Assembly (NCBI GenBank): GCA_016271365.2
Contig: CM028130.1
Span: 469,869,501-469,933,500, forward strand
DNA: 64,000 nucleotides
Direction: 5' to 3'
From: Neoceratodus forsteri
Taxonomy: Eukaryota > Chordata > Ceratodontiformes > Ceratodontidae
Positions within the stretch are counted from its first letter, which is position 1. Each line of letters begins with the position of its first letter. Below are positions 1 through 10,249 of this stretch, piece after piece. The translations under genes and the position numbers were made by a program. The notes under the pieces were generated by a model that saw only the letters and a program-made list of their open reading frames with translations, was not told the origin of the DNA and searched no databases.

Positions 1-130
1 ACAGCCCAGAGAAATTGTGGCAATTTTTCAAGCGTCGTACCTTATCTATCTCTTTGGGGGGTGGGTGAATCAGACTCCTTGCACCATAGAGGTGCTATGG
101 CTGGATCGTGACTGCTGCCCATGGGGGCAA
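1..130. repeat. Detached copy of the ~97-bp repeat with its leader
   Basis: The first ~55 bases (cagcccagagaaat, then gtggcaatttttcaag, then accttatctatctctttggggg) recur almost unchanged at 896-955, just before the main 97-bp array. One complete 97-bp monomer follows (core gaggtgctatggctggat near 90-110) and stops at about 130. The same leader-plus-monomer junction thus occurs twice, ~895 bp apart, which suggests that 1-895 is a duplicated or higher-order unit whose array contracted to one monomer. The left edge is cut by the window. Confidence 0.75.
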
Positions 131-889
131 GTAGCATCTGTAAGGAAGGAGACAGCAGATTAAACAGGAGCAGATGGGGGTGGTCTAAACAGAGACACAC
201 AAAGAGAGCTGAGCACCAACTTGAAAGACAAGTCAGGGGGTGATCTCAGACAGAGGCAAGGTGCCGGCTAACTCGGGAATCCAAAACAAGCACAAAAGAA
301 CAGACTGATGGGGGAGGGCAGGAGGGACAGAACAGAGACAGAGGAGGACAGGGGGACAAAGGAAAATGATTAAGAATGAAAGTCAAGGGCAGGAACCTTA
401 GGCTCAAGACAGAGGCTACACAGATTTTACAGTTCACGGAATTTTCTAAGTCCATAGCAGTAAGCATGTAAACCAGTACAGTCTTAAATAGGATTAAAAA
501 AAATATATTAACAAAGCCAGTAAAACTTTTTTACAAACTCAGTTCAAGGCAGTGTACAGAGTGAAAGCTTAATTGGGGAGAAATCAAGGGGAAGTTTGCA
601 GAGCTATCACTGAGTCAGTGCACATACTTTTGGAGAGAAACTGCAGCAGAGGAGGAATGGTAAGTTACTTTACACAGGCCGAGCAGAACAGGCTAAATTA
701 AAATATATAAATTAGAAGCCGAGTACAGGGATGCAGGCTTACATTAAGCCACACGTCTGGGGAGCTCCTGTCTCAGGTGAGTGAGATCTGCCAATCAGGG
801 AGCTCTACACAGGTATGGAGCCAGTAGTGCTACCCTGAGAAGGCACTGAAATTGAAAACAGCAAATTTCAAGTGATGATCTGGTTCAGC
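131..889. other. Unassigned spacer between the two copies of the 97-bp repeat leader
   Basis: About 760 bp of purine-rich sequence. I recognise no coding domain, LINE or LTR signature, and the short open frames are low-complexity with no recognisable motif. It may be part of a long tandem unit (see the leader duplication at 1 and 896) or an unrecognised element. Confidence 0.4.
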
Positions 890-2190
890 CTTCACACAGC
901 CCAGAGAAATCGTGGCAATTTTTCAAGTGTCGTACCTTATCTATCTCTTTGGGGGGGGTGGGTGGATCAGGCTCCTTGCACCATAGAGGTGCTATGGCTG
1001 GATCATGACCACTGCCCGTGAGGGCAAGTGGCACCTTATCTATCTCTTTGGGGGGTGGGTGAATCAGGCTGCTTGCACCGTAGAGGTGCTATGGCTGGAT
1101 CATGACCGCTGCCTGTGGGGGCAAGTGGCACCTTATCTATCTCTTTTGGGGGGGATGGATCAGGCTCCTTGCACCGTAGAGGTGCTATGGCTGGATCGTG
1201 ACCACTGCCCGTGGGGGCAAGTGGCACCTTATCTATCTCTTTGGGGGGTTAATGGATCAGGCTGCTTGCACCATAGAGGTGCTATGGCTGGATCATGACT
1301 GCGGCCCCTGGGGGCAAGTGGCACCTTATCTGTTTCTTTGGGGGGGTGGATCAGGCTCCTTGCACCATAGAGGTGCTATGGCTGGATCATGACCACTGCT
1401 CGTGTGGGCAAGTGGCACTTTATCTATCTCTTTGGGGGGGTGGGTGGATCAGGCTCCTTGCAGTGTAGAGGTGCTATGGCTGGATCATGACTGCGGCCCC
1501 TGAGGGCAAGTGGCACCTTATCTATCTCTTTGGGGGTGGATAAATAAGGCTTCTTGCACCATAGAGGTGCTATGGCTGGATCGTGACCGCTGCCCGTGGG
1601 GGCAAGTGGCACCTTATCTATCTCTTTGGGGGGTGGGTGGAGCAGGCTCCTTGCACCGTAGAGGTGCTATGGCTGTATTGTGACCACTGCCCGTGGGGCC
1701 GAGTGGTACCTTATCTATCTCTTTGGGGGGTGGGTGGAGCAGGCTCCTTGCACCATAGAGGTGCTATGGCTGGAACGTGACCACTGCCCATGGGGGCAAG
1801 TGGCACCTTATCTATCTCTTTGGGGGGTTGATGGATCAGGCTGCTTGCACCGTAGAGGTGCTATGGCTGGATCATGACTGCGGCCCCTGGGGGCAAGTGG
1901 CACCTTATCTATTTCTTTGGGGGCGTGGATCAGGCTCCTTGCACCATAGAGGTGCTATGGCTGGATCATGACCGCTGCTCGTGGGGGCAAGTGGCACCTT
2001 ATCTATCTCTTTGGGGGGTGGGTGGAGCAGGCTCCTTGCACCATAGAGGTGCTATGGCTTGATCGTAACCGCTGCCCATGGGGGAAAGTGGCACCTTATC
2101 TATCTCTTTGGGGAGTGGGTGGATCAGGCTTCTTGCACTGTAGAGGTGCTGTGGCTGGATCGTGACCACTGCTCGTGGGAGCAAGTGGTG
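890..2190. repeat. Tandem array of a ~97-bp repeat (about 13 monomers)
   Basis: The core gaggtgctatggctggat recurs near 991, 1091, 1185, 1281, 1374, 1466, 1563, 1663, 1760, 1857, 1952, 2048 and 2146, a period of 91-100 bp with a mode of 97. Each monomer runs from a G-run (ttggggggtgggtgga) through caggctccttgcacc and the core to gggcaagtggcacctt. Monomers differ by scattered substitutions and by the length of the G-run. Short open frames occur on both strands because the unit lacks stops in some frames; they repeat the same ~32-residue motif and are not genes. The array ends directly against the L2 fragment that starts near 2191. Confidence 0.92.
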
Positions 2191-3385
2191 ATGGGCAGAA
2201 TGCAGGGGGTGGTGATAGGAAATTTCTCATACTGCCCAAAACACCTACCTTGTGGAGTTCCCTAGGGCTGGAGCCTGTCACCTACATTGTTTGCAGTGTA
2301 CATGCTTCCACTGGGTGAGATCATTAGGTGGTACAGTCTGGGATTTCACTGCTATGCAGATGATACCCTGTTGTACATGTAATTTTCACCCGGGACTGAC
2401 TGTGCCATGAAAGTGCTAAATAAATGTCTGGCCAAGATCCAGGACTGGATGTTCTCTAGCTGGCTGAGACTCAATCCTGACAAGACGGAGGTGCTAGTGA
2501 TTGAGCCTGGCCATCGGTGGGATGTGGGCACTTCTTGGTTAGGAACAGGATTATTTCTTGGATCCTGTCCCTTGGCAGCATCCACCAAGGTGATAAATCT
2601 GTGCATCATCCTCGATGGCAGTTTGACACTTGAAGCTCAGGTGTCATTCATCATCAGGAGTTTTTTTTAAAACTTGAGAAATGTCGCCCAGATCAAAGCC
2701 TTGCTTCCATCTGATGACCTGCCATCACTGGTACATGCATTTGTGACATCGTAGCTTGACTACAGCAACACTCTATATCTCAGGGTCACTGGAGGTGTTC
2801 TCCGGCAACTGCAGCTGGTGCAGAACACTGCAGCCAGGTTACTGATGGGCCTTCCGAGGTCCTGTCATGTGACCCCAATTCTGCTTGAACTGCACTGGCT
2901 GCCAGTTCATTAGAGAATTGTCTTCAGTGTGGGCTTGCTCAGCTACAAGACCCTACATGGACTGGGTCATGGGTACCTGAATGACCTTCTGACTCCTGCC
3001 CATTCTGGGCGCTCACTCTGCTCCTCTACTGAGGGCCTTCTAGCAGTTCCCATGACCTGCCTTAAGTCATCAAGAGACTGCTCATTTGAGGTGGCGGGCC
3101 TGGTATTGTGGAACTCATTACCGAAGTCTTTGCAGGAGGCCCCAGCGGTGAAGGTGTTCAAGTGGAGCCTAAAGGCACATCTCTATAAGAAAGCTTTTTT
3201 AAATCTATAATTATTATATTGCTGCAATATTTTATTTATACTGTTTTAACCTACTTATTTTATTATTTTATTATATTTTTTATGTTATTTTGTTGCATAT
3301 GTTTTCTATCCACTTGTACAGGGCCCAGAGCCTCTGGGATTGGGTGCTTAATTAAATAAATCTTTATTTACTTACTTACTTACTA
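2191..3385 (+). mobile_element. 5'-truncated L2-type LINE
   Basis: A non-LTR retrotransposon fragment beginning inside the reverse transcriptase and running to the 3' end. It is assigned to the L2 group by the RT palm wording, the WLRLNPDKTE block, and the C-terminal half typical of these elements. The end is AT-rich with an attaaataaatctttattt signature followed by an (ACTT)n tail at ~3368-3384. 5' truncation is usual for target-primed reverse transcription. It directly abuts the last 97-bp monomer. Confidence 0.8.
2232..3210 (+). pseudogene. Reverse transcriptase C-terminal half (L2-type), decayed
   Basis: Reading starts with a CGVP block followed at once by an in-frame TAG (~2262). The palm follows: MLPLGEIIRWY, then FHCYADDT with the catalytic Asp pair at ~2354-2362. 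The 87-residue frame at 2407-2670 carries the thumb/connection motif WLRLNPDKTEVLVIEP. The 93-residue frame at 2929-3210 is the extreme C-terminus (GLLSYKTLHGLGHGYL, then NSLPKSL and an FKWSLKAHLYKKAF-like end). In an intact element the RT copies RNA onto a nicked chromosomal target. Here the N-terminal RT, endonuclease and ORF1 are absent and frames are broken by stops, so it is inactive. Confidence 0.82.
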
Positions 3386-3439
3386 AAAGAGTCAGGTCCC
3401 AGGGCCAAAGGAGACCAACAATACCGGTAGTGTGGCAGA

Positions 3440-3645
3440 AGTTTTTCCATAACTTTTCCTTTTCCATGCCACATTCAACAACTCCTCTTTTTCCATGCCA
3501 CATTACATAACTCTTTTTTTTCCCCATGCCACATTCAATAACTCCTCTTTTCCCATGCCACAATCCATAGTCATTTCACATGAGACTTACATTCAGTAAC
3601 TCCTCCTCTTCCATAACACATTTAATAACTCCTCCTTTACTGGAA
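3440..3645. repeat. Degenerate ~34-bp minisatellite (ccatgccacattcaataactcctc)
   Basis: The phrase ccatgccacatt recurs at ~3464, 3496, 3527 and 3554, each followed by a variant of aataactcctctttt. Three weaker copies follow at ~3585-3640 (cttacattcagtaactcctcctcttccataacac). The period is ~30-36 bp. It lies between the L2 tail and the left LTR of the Gmr1-like element. Confidence 0.65.
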
Positions 3646-3723
3646 AGCTTAAAGAAATTATCTATTATGTGTCTGGGCCAAGCTCCTGGTTTGGTTTCGG
3701 GTGGGGGGAGGGCCAAGTCATAG

Positions 3724-4870
3724 TGGCATGAGTCAGGAAGCACAGGCAGACCAGGAGAAGTTATCAAATTCACAAGCAGTGTTTTATTATTATCAATAAC
3801 AATAAAATACAAAAAATAAAACTGCACAGGATAGCTCTTCATAAAGGCAGTGCAAACAAAAAAAAAAGTCCTCCATCTGAGTCTCTCCCTGGAAAAATCT
3901 TGCTTTCATTATATAAGATGTTTTTGCCTGGCAGTTCAAACTCTAAATCCTGTTGTTGTAAATGACACCTCCTGTTTTTCACAAAAGATATCGAAACTTT
4001 GTGCGCCAGCCTGAAGAGCACATGTAGTCTTAGGAGGTGCAACAAAATAATACATTTTGTCCCAGAGCTGGTGTCCTATTGATAATTCTGTAAAAAAAGT
4101 TTGTGGAGGTCAAAATGCATCTCAAGGTCAACCCCCTAGATTCCAGATTGTTATCTTTTGTAATAAACCCAAATAGCTTTCTGCAATCATTTCAACAATA
4201 TAATTATGCATGTTTGCAAACCAAGGGATCCTAGTTTTACATAAAGATGTACATATAGGGCTTGATTTTCAAAAAGTGATGCCGAGCCTGCATCAAGCCC
4301 TGCATCAAACTAGTTGTTTGGCGCAGCTGCACCAAACAACTTTGCCACAACTGTGTCCGATTTTAGTTCATTGGGTGTAGTTGCAACATTTTCCTCAGTT
4401 TATGGCAGCTTGTGCCAAACATTTGGCACACACCTCGTAAAACTGGTTCCCTGCATGCCGCAAGTTAGACCGGGGGGAGCTGGTCTAACTTGCGGCACTT
4501 GGCGCATGGGAGTGAAAATCCCGATCCACACCAGGAGACTGAAGCAAGCCCCATGCGCCATAGAACCAGCTCTCCAGGGGCTTGTGGCATTTGAAGGGGC
4601 TTGGAATATCAAGCCCATATTTTTTAACCACAGAGAAGCAAGGGGTAAAAGAAAAAATAGAAACAACAAGTGAAGAGAGGGAGATAACAGAAGGAAATTG
4701 TGGGACCATCAGAGTGGGGGAATTCCTAGGTGCCATACGAAAGAATTTGATTGCACAATCAGACAGGCAAGACACAGACAAGTGGCAGAATAGGAGAGGA
4801 CAATACAGATCCTTGCTTTTAACTCTCTCTGTATAACAAATGGGACAAGGTCTTATCCAGTCCTATTACA
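3724..4870 (-). repeat. 3' LTR of the left Gmr1-like element (with MITE insert)
   Basis: Aligns by eye with 9394-10152. Shared blocks include cataaaggcagt, gtcctccatctgagtctctc, tataagatgtttttccctg, actgtgggaccatc and tccttgcttttaactctc. Without the 359-bp insertion at 4258-4616 it is ~790 bp, close to the ~760 bp of its partner. The boundary at 4870 (attaca) is set by the pyrimidine run that follows; the boundary at 3724 is where similarity to the other LTR starts. Edges are uncertain by a few bases. Confidence 0.8.
4258..4616. mobile_element. 359-bp foldback MITE inside the LTR
   Basis: Present in the left LTR and absent at the matching position of the right LTR (~9893-9905), so it is a clean later insertion. 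Ends are inverted: GGGCTTGAT at 4258-4266 and ATCAAGCCC at 4608-4616, extending imperfectly to ~16 bp. It is flanked by ATA on both sides (4255-4257, 4617-4619), a possible 3-bp target duplication. The interior is a chain of perfect inverted repeats: 9-bp arms at 4313/4332, 9-bp at 4411/4422, 16-bp at 4456-4471/4482-4497 and 10-bp at 4501-4510/4550-4559. No transposase is encoded. The superfamily is not identified. Confidence 0.8.
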
Positions 4871-4886
4871 AACACTCCTCTTTAGG
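4871..4886 (-). other. Polypurine tract of the left Gmr1-like element
   Basis: The plus strand reads aacactcctctttagg, so the minus strand gives a purine-rich run immediately before the LTR start (TGTAATAGG...). This is where plus-strand DNA synthesis would be primed. The position agrees with minus-strand orientation of the element. Confidence 0.5.
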
Positions 4887-5149
4887 TTGTTTTCTTACTT
4901 TAAAAAACAGAAAACAGGTTTCCAAAACATTCTTTTGTTTCTCTTTTAACATTACCTTACAACATTTACAGTTCTTTGCATTGCAGTATCCCTTTTTCAT
5001 AACACTTTGCACCGCAAACATTTCAGTTAAGCACACACTTTTTTTTTCAACATTCTGAATTCTCAATTCCTGAACCATATCCTGACAGAGAATCAGCATT
5101 GACATAAGCTGCTCTGGGTTTGTGCATCACTTTGAATGTAAATAGCTGT

Positions 5150-5480
5150 GGTACCAGGTACCACCTTGTGATTCAGGGATTTTTATCCTTCATTTGAATA
5201 AGCCAATTGAGAGGATTGTGATCTATTATAAGGACAAAGTCAGCTCCTAACAGATAAAACGTAAGTAATCCATTGTCCATTTTGCAGCAAGACATTCTTT
5301 TTCAATAGTGGAGTACTTTTTCTCTCTGTGGTTCAGTTTCCTACTGATATACAAAATGGGATGTTCCTTCCTATCTATATTCTGACTAAGGATTTCACCT
5401 AGGCCTACCTCTGATGCATCTTTCTATAACAGAAATTGTTTCTCAAAGTCTGGACTTCTTAAAACAGGGGCTGAACTCTT
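5150..5480 (-). pseudogene. RNase H domain, left Gmr1-like element
   Basis: Minus-strand conceptual reading gives a KDASEVGLG block (~5410-5435) with the first catalytic Asp, then HPILYISRKLNHRE and YSTIEKECLAA (~5280-5380) with the catalytic Glu, and a weak DHNPL-like block near 5215. Several stops interrupt it. In the intact family RNase H removes the RNA strand during reverse transcription. It lies downstream of RT and is the last domain before the 3' LTR, as expected for Gmr1 order. Confidence 0.7.
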
Positions 5481-5499
5481 GGGACCATTTCACATTATT

Positions 5500-6130
5500 T
5501 GAGTACCATTTTTGTGTGAGTTCAGTGAGGGGAGTAGCTAACTGGGCAATGTTGAGAACAAATCTATTGTAGTAACCAGCCAGACCTAAAATGACCTGCC
5601 ATGGTTATTTATTTTAGGGGCAGGACTGTTAGCTACAGCACTCTCTCAGAAATCTCTGGCTTTACTTTTCCATTTCCCAAAATTTAACCCAAATATCTGG
5701 TTTCCTGCATGCTTAATGTGCAGTTGGTAGGATTAAAGGTTATACCTGCATTTCTTATAGATTGGATAATTGCTCATATGTGTTCCAGGTGGCTTTTCCA
5801 GTCTGGACTGTACACCATAATATCATCTAGGTAAGCAGAACAATAATCAGTGTGAAAGGCTAGAATTACATACAACCATGTACCACTGGAATCTATCAGA
5901 TGTGCCATATAAACCAAACATCATGGTGGTGAACTGATAGAATCCAACTGAGGTGGAAAATGCAGTTTTGTCTCTGGATTCTTTAGCTAGAAGAATTTGC
6001 CAGTAACCTGCAGTGAGATTCAGGATACTAATGTACTTGGTACTTCCTAATCTGTCCACCTAATCATCTATCCTGGGCATAGGGTAGCTGTCAAATATGC
6101 ACACTTAATTAGGTTTCCTAAAATCAAGGC
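5500..6130 (-). pseudogene. Reverse transcriptase domain, left Gmr1-like element
   Basis: The 70-residue frame at 6059-5847 carries ILNLTAGYWQI, KTAFST and FTTMMFGLYG, the fingers/palm blocks of Ty3/Gypsy RT. Just beyond, in another frame, is AYLDDIMVYS at ~5838-5810 with the catalytic YLDD, and then a thumb/connection block GLAGYYNRFV at ~5590-5560. The order is correct but frameshifts separate the blocks, so no functional enzyme is possible. It is placed downstream of the integrase at 7667-6900. Confidence 0.78.
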
Positions 6131-6899
6131 AGGCTCTTACACCTCCTTTTTTTATTTACAGTCACCATTGGTGATGAACAAGCACTTCTCAATTCTTCAA
6201 TGATACCCAGCTCTTTAGTTTTTTATGTACTTAAGCACGTCTGCTTTTAACTGCACCGGTAATCTGTATGTTTTTTGTCTTATAGGGTGAGCATTCCCTG
6301 TCCCTCTTACATGCTTGACCCCTTTTGCTCAGCCTGGCAATGTGGTAAAAGTAATTTTAAATGTCTTTACCAAGTTACAAATTTCTGTGTTTTTTTTTCT
6401 GTGGGAACGGAAACATTCCCCTGTACAGCATCAGAAGTTACAGTTTGTTCTGGTCTGTCATAAACTCTATCAATATTTTGTTTAGCAGTTTCTGATAATA
6501 CTAACAAAGCAGCCTTTGGTGTTTTTTCAACCCATTTTTTCAGGAGGTTAGCATGGTGGGATTTTTCCTATCAGGGGTATCAGTCTCATAAATAACTATA
6601 TCAGTACATATAATCACTTTATAAGGCCCTAGCCACTTCATTAACAGTTTGTTTTCTGTAGTGTTAACAGTAATAATACCCTTTTGCCTGGCTCAAAAAT
6701 GTTTTCTTTTGCCCCATGATCATAAAACACCTGCTGCTGTTTGGGGGTTTCTTCCTGATTACTGTTGGCAATTTTAAACATATTTTGCCAGTTTCTTTCT
6801 CAGAGCAGATATATAAGATGTAATAAATTATTTCTGAGGGGGGTTATCTTCCCTTTTTTTTGTTACATCTAGTGGCCTTTTAGGTTGTCTGCCATACAT

Positions 6900-7667
6900 T
6901 TCAAATGGTGGAAAACCTGTTGATGCTTATGGCACTTCTCTGTAAGCAGAAAGCAGATAAGTATTGGTGCCAGTCTTTCCCTTCACCTTACACAAACCTT
7001 TTTAATTTGTGTTTGAGGGGTTGATTTAAATGCTCAACAAGACCATCTGGTTGAGGGTGATAAGGGGAGGTTCTTATCGCAGTGATACCTAGTGTTCGAC
7101 ACAGCTTCTTCAGCAATGCAGCACCACAATTACTACCATGATCTGTAATAATCTCTTTTAAGTATGCCCACCCTGCTGAACATTTTGGCAAGCCCTGTTG
7201 CCACTTTTGAGCCTGTGACAGTATGCATTGGAACTGCCTCCGGGTATTAAGTGGCATAGTTACATACCACCAAAATGAATCGATTACCCTTTTTACTTTT
7301 GTCTAAGGGGCCAACCACATCCTTTGCAATTCTCTCAAAAGGCACATCTATCAATGGTGAGGACACCAGGGGCACCTTGTCTTTTTTAGTCACTGGAGCT
7401 GCTTTCTGACATTCAGCTCAAGAATGGCATAGCAACGTCCACATGAATCCCAGGCCAGTAAAATCTATACAGCAATCTGGCAAGGGTGCAATCCCTCCCA
7501 GAATGACCAGCCATAGGACTATCATGGGCTATATGTAACAACGCAGTTATATACTTCATTGGTATGACCAATTGTTCTATTTGTTCTTTTGACTGAGGAT
7601 TAACACAAACTCTGTACAGTAGCCCATTACATTTTTCAAACATTGGTTCACCCAGTTTTTGTTTCAC
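6900..7667 (-). pseudogene. Integrase domain, left Gmr1-like element
   Basis: Frame 7667-7413 (84 aa) is the N-terminal zinc-binding part: LLHIAHDSPMAGHSGRD followed by LLYRFYWPGIHVDV. The paired Cys would follow near 7410, where the frame breaks. Frame 7257-6988 (89 aa) is the end of the catalytic core: IITDHGSN with the second catalytic Asp, then TLGITAIRTSPYHPQPDG and LVEHLNQ with the catalytic Glu. The first catalytic Asp region (~7330) is degenerate. It lies upstream of RT on this strand. Confidence 0.82.
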
Positions 7668-7899
7668 CCCCAGCTGCTTAAAATAACCTCAGAGAAAAAC
7701 AGCATTATTTTGCTCAAAAACAAAATCACAATTATCAGTTTAGTTTCAGTATCTTCATGTATCAACCCCTTATGTCCATCAATCTTTTGTTGCCACTGTT
7801 TTTCAGGCATCTTCCTTCTTTCCAGGACTTCTGGATCTTGGAGCTGGGCTCAAACAAGTGCAAATCAAAGTCACCAAAATGAAAACTGTCCCCAACATT

Positions 7900-8320
7900 T
7901 CAGATTTTCTTTGCCTGTGCTTTTGTTATAACAGCTGTTGAAACAACAGAGTTTACTCCCTTTGTGACTAACTTAGCAAATCCTGGAACATAATTTCCAA
8001 TAATCACAGGTACTGTACAGGTAACATTGATACTACCCCCACTTTCATTTTGTGTGACACCTCATTAATGTTCAGAGTCACTTGGGTAGTGGAATAGTAT
8101 TGAGTGTCCCTCTGGATGCAGATGACCCCAGTATCTAGTCCTTTTGCACAGTCTTTTCTCAGAATGTCAACATGCACCATGTTCTGTCTGCTTCCTGAAT
8201 GTGCAAGTCCCTTCATAATCTTATCTCCAACCTTGCCATCTGTTAAATACTTGCCCCAATTTGCTAAGGCTAAAGTTGCTGCAGTGTCACCTCTTTTTTT
8301 TATTGAAGTTTCTTGCAATA
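7900..8320 (-). pseudogene. Protease/linker region of pol, left Gmr1-like element (tentative)
   Basis: A 104-residue frame (8318-8004) lies between gag and integrase. It reads VDILRKDCAKGLDTGVICIQ and ends in LPVQYL; the neighbouring frame continues with a GNYVPG block near 8000-7985. The position, and the sequence resembling the end of a retropepsin, suggest the protease. A clear D[ST]G active site is not visible, and the LDTG here may belong elsewhere. Tentative by position. Confidence 0.4.
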
Positions 8321-8459
8321 TGGCCTGGACTACTACAGTTAAAGCAAATAAAGTCTTTGGGTGCAGATTTGTTACCCCCAGTACAGTCCTTGTCTGATAT
8401 GGAGCTAAATCAGGAAAAAAAGGTTATACCATTCCTCAACTGTTACTTCACTGCTGTGG

Positions 8460-9079
8460 TGTCTATCTGGCCATCTGATAGTCCTCAGCCAAAGAAATGG
8501 CCTTTTCACCACTTTTTGTTTGGTGTCCTTTACCCAAAGCTGCATGTCTGTAGGAAGGATGTTAATGAATTGCTCCATTTCAAATATGCTGATGATCTGT
8601 AGGACTGTTTTATCCTTTGGTTGGAGATATTTAATGAGGAGTTCTCTGAGTCAGGTGAAGGCTTCTTGAGGATTGTCGACAGAGTGGTACTTCAGGGATT
8701 GAAATCTCTGCCTGTAGGTCTCTTCTGATATATCATATTTTTTAAGGATTTATCTTTTTACAAGGTCATAGTTTTCTGACTTTGCAGTGTCCATATTGCT
8801 GTAGACAAATTGGACTTTACCTGTCAAATAAGGTATCAGCCTGACTGCCCATTGCTGTTTTGGCCATTGGCAGGCTCCGGCAACCCTTTCAAAAGTTGTC
8901 AGGTATGCTTTGATATCATCTGAGGGACACAGCTTTGTAAGTTTAATGTGTTTTATGTTTTTGTGCTTTGTTGATCTGCTGAACCTGCACCAGATCCTCC
9001 AACTCTGACAGCTTGCAAGGCATCCAGCCATTCCTGCTCCTATCACTGCATCTCTTTTCTTCTCTGTGCCTCTAGACAT
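8460..9079 (-). pseudogene. Gag fragment with SCAN-like capsid segment, left Gmr1-like element
   Basis: Frame 9079-8750 (109 aa) includes DDIKAYLTTFERVAGACQWP followed by WAVRLIPYLTGK, the capsid helix pattern of Gmr1-group Gag. Past a stop and frameshift, ~8600-8515 reads FEMEQFINILPTDMQLWVKD, very close to the core of vertebrate SCAN domains (EQF, LP, LQ-W pattern). The SCAN domain is thought to derive from a Gmr1-like capsid C-terminal half. In the intact family Gag forms the particle around the RNA. No zinc knuckle is readable downstream. Multiple breaks. Confidence 0.72.
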
Positions 9080-9393
9080 TGAATCTGTTTTTCTCTCTGT
9101 TTCTCAGTCTCGCTTGTTGTATAGTTCACCATTTAAAGAAGGCAGACTTGCTTTCAGGTTCTATCCCTGCCTGTTCTTCATCTTTCATCACTGATTCTGG
9201 CTGTACAGCCTCAGTTTGGACTTTTGTTTCTGCTTCTAATTGCCATTCTTCTGGTAATCACTCCTGGGCTTACTGTTGCAGAATCCATACCTTTCTTCAG
9301 TGCTTCTCTGGTACTAGGTCTAGTACCCCTGCACAAAACTCCCGGTATAGAGCATGCATGGTGTAAATCCCACTCCAATAGCAACTGTCTTAG

Positions 9394-10152
9394 TGGTATG
9401 AGTCTGGAAGCAAAGGCAGACCAGGAGAAGTTATGAAATTTGCAAGTAGCATTTTATTATTCTCAACAACAATAAAAATAGAAAGAATAAATTTGTACAG
9501 GATAGCTCTTCATAAAGGCAGTACTAACAAAAAAAAGTCCTCCATCTGAGTCTCTCCCTGGAAAAACATTGCAGTCCTTATATAAGATGTTTTTCCCTGA
9601 TAGTTCAAACTCTGCATCCTGTTGTTGTAAGTTACATTTCCTGTTTTTCACAAAATGTATCAAAGCTTTGTCATTTCCCTTACTGAGTCCAGGTTGAAGA
9701 GCACATGTACTCTTAATAGGTGTAATAAAATAATACATTTTGTCCCAGAGCTAATTTTCTGTTGATAATTCTGTAAACAAGTTCAAGGAGGTCAAAATAC
9801 ATCTCAAAAACCCAAATGACTTTCTGTAATCATTTCAGCAATATAATTATTATACTTTTGCAAACTAAGAGAGTCCAGTTTCACATATAGGTCCTCATAT
9901 AGTTTTTTAACCACAGAGATCGGGGAGAAATACAGAATAGAAACAGCAAAGGAAAGGAGATAACAGGGAAACTGTGGGACCATCGGAGTGGCCAGTTCCT
10001 AGGTGCCACAAGAAAAATTTGATTGCACAGACAGGTAAGAGACAGACAAGTGTCCAGCTAGGCGAGGACAAATCAGGTCCTTGCTTTTAACTCTCGCTAC
10101 ATAAAAAACTGGATAGTGTTTTAAATCTCGAAGGGCCATGGTAATTGCTACA
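9394..10152 (-). repeat. 5' LTR of the left Gmr1-like element
   Basis: Counterpart of 3724-4870 without the MITE. It starts tggtatgagtctggaagc and ends about gtaattgctaca. Interior gag sequence lies to its left, as expected for a minus-strand element. The adjoining interior (9370-9393, cactccaatagcaactgtctta) should hold the primer binding site, but I could not assign a tRNA. The last ~50 bp are poorly conserved between the two LTRs, so the right edge is approximate. Confidence 0.75.
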
Positions 10153-10249
10153 GTAATATAAAAAGTCATAGAAACATAGAAATATTTCAGCAGATAAGGG
10201 CCTTCAGCCCACCAAGTCTTACCCAATACCTTCAATGACTATGCTCTTT

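Larger units (their letters stand above)
3724..10152 (-). mobile_element. Degenerate Gmr1-like Ty3/Gypsy retrotransposon with two LTRs
   Basis: Two direct repeats (3724-4870 and 9394-10152) flank an interior that reads on the minus strand. Transcription order is gag (9079 down), protease-like region, integrase (7667-6900), reverse transcriptase (~6060-5560), then RNase H (~5480-5150). Integrase upstream of RT is the diagnostic arrangement of the Gmr1 group, first described in cod, and the opposite of most Ty3/Gypsy elements. All ORFs carry many stops and frameshifts and the LTRs have diverged visibly, so this is an old inactive copy. The right LTR borders a CR1 tail (10165). Confidence 0.85.

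Noticed and set aside
1005..2265. Overlapping 60-97-residue frames in the 97-bp array
   Set aside because: The same motif repeats in step with the array, in several frames and on both strands; a product of the tandem repeat.
4314..4673. 119-residue plus and 89/98-residue minus frames over the MITE
   Set aside because: They span perfect inverted repeats, so both strands give similar peptides; the sequence is an insertion absent from the sister LTR.
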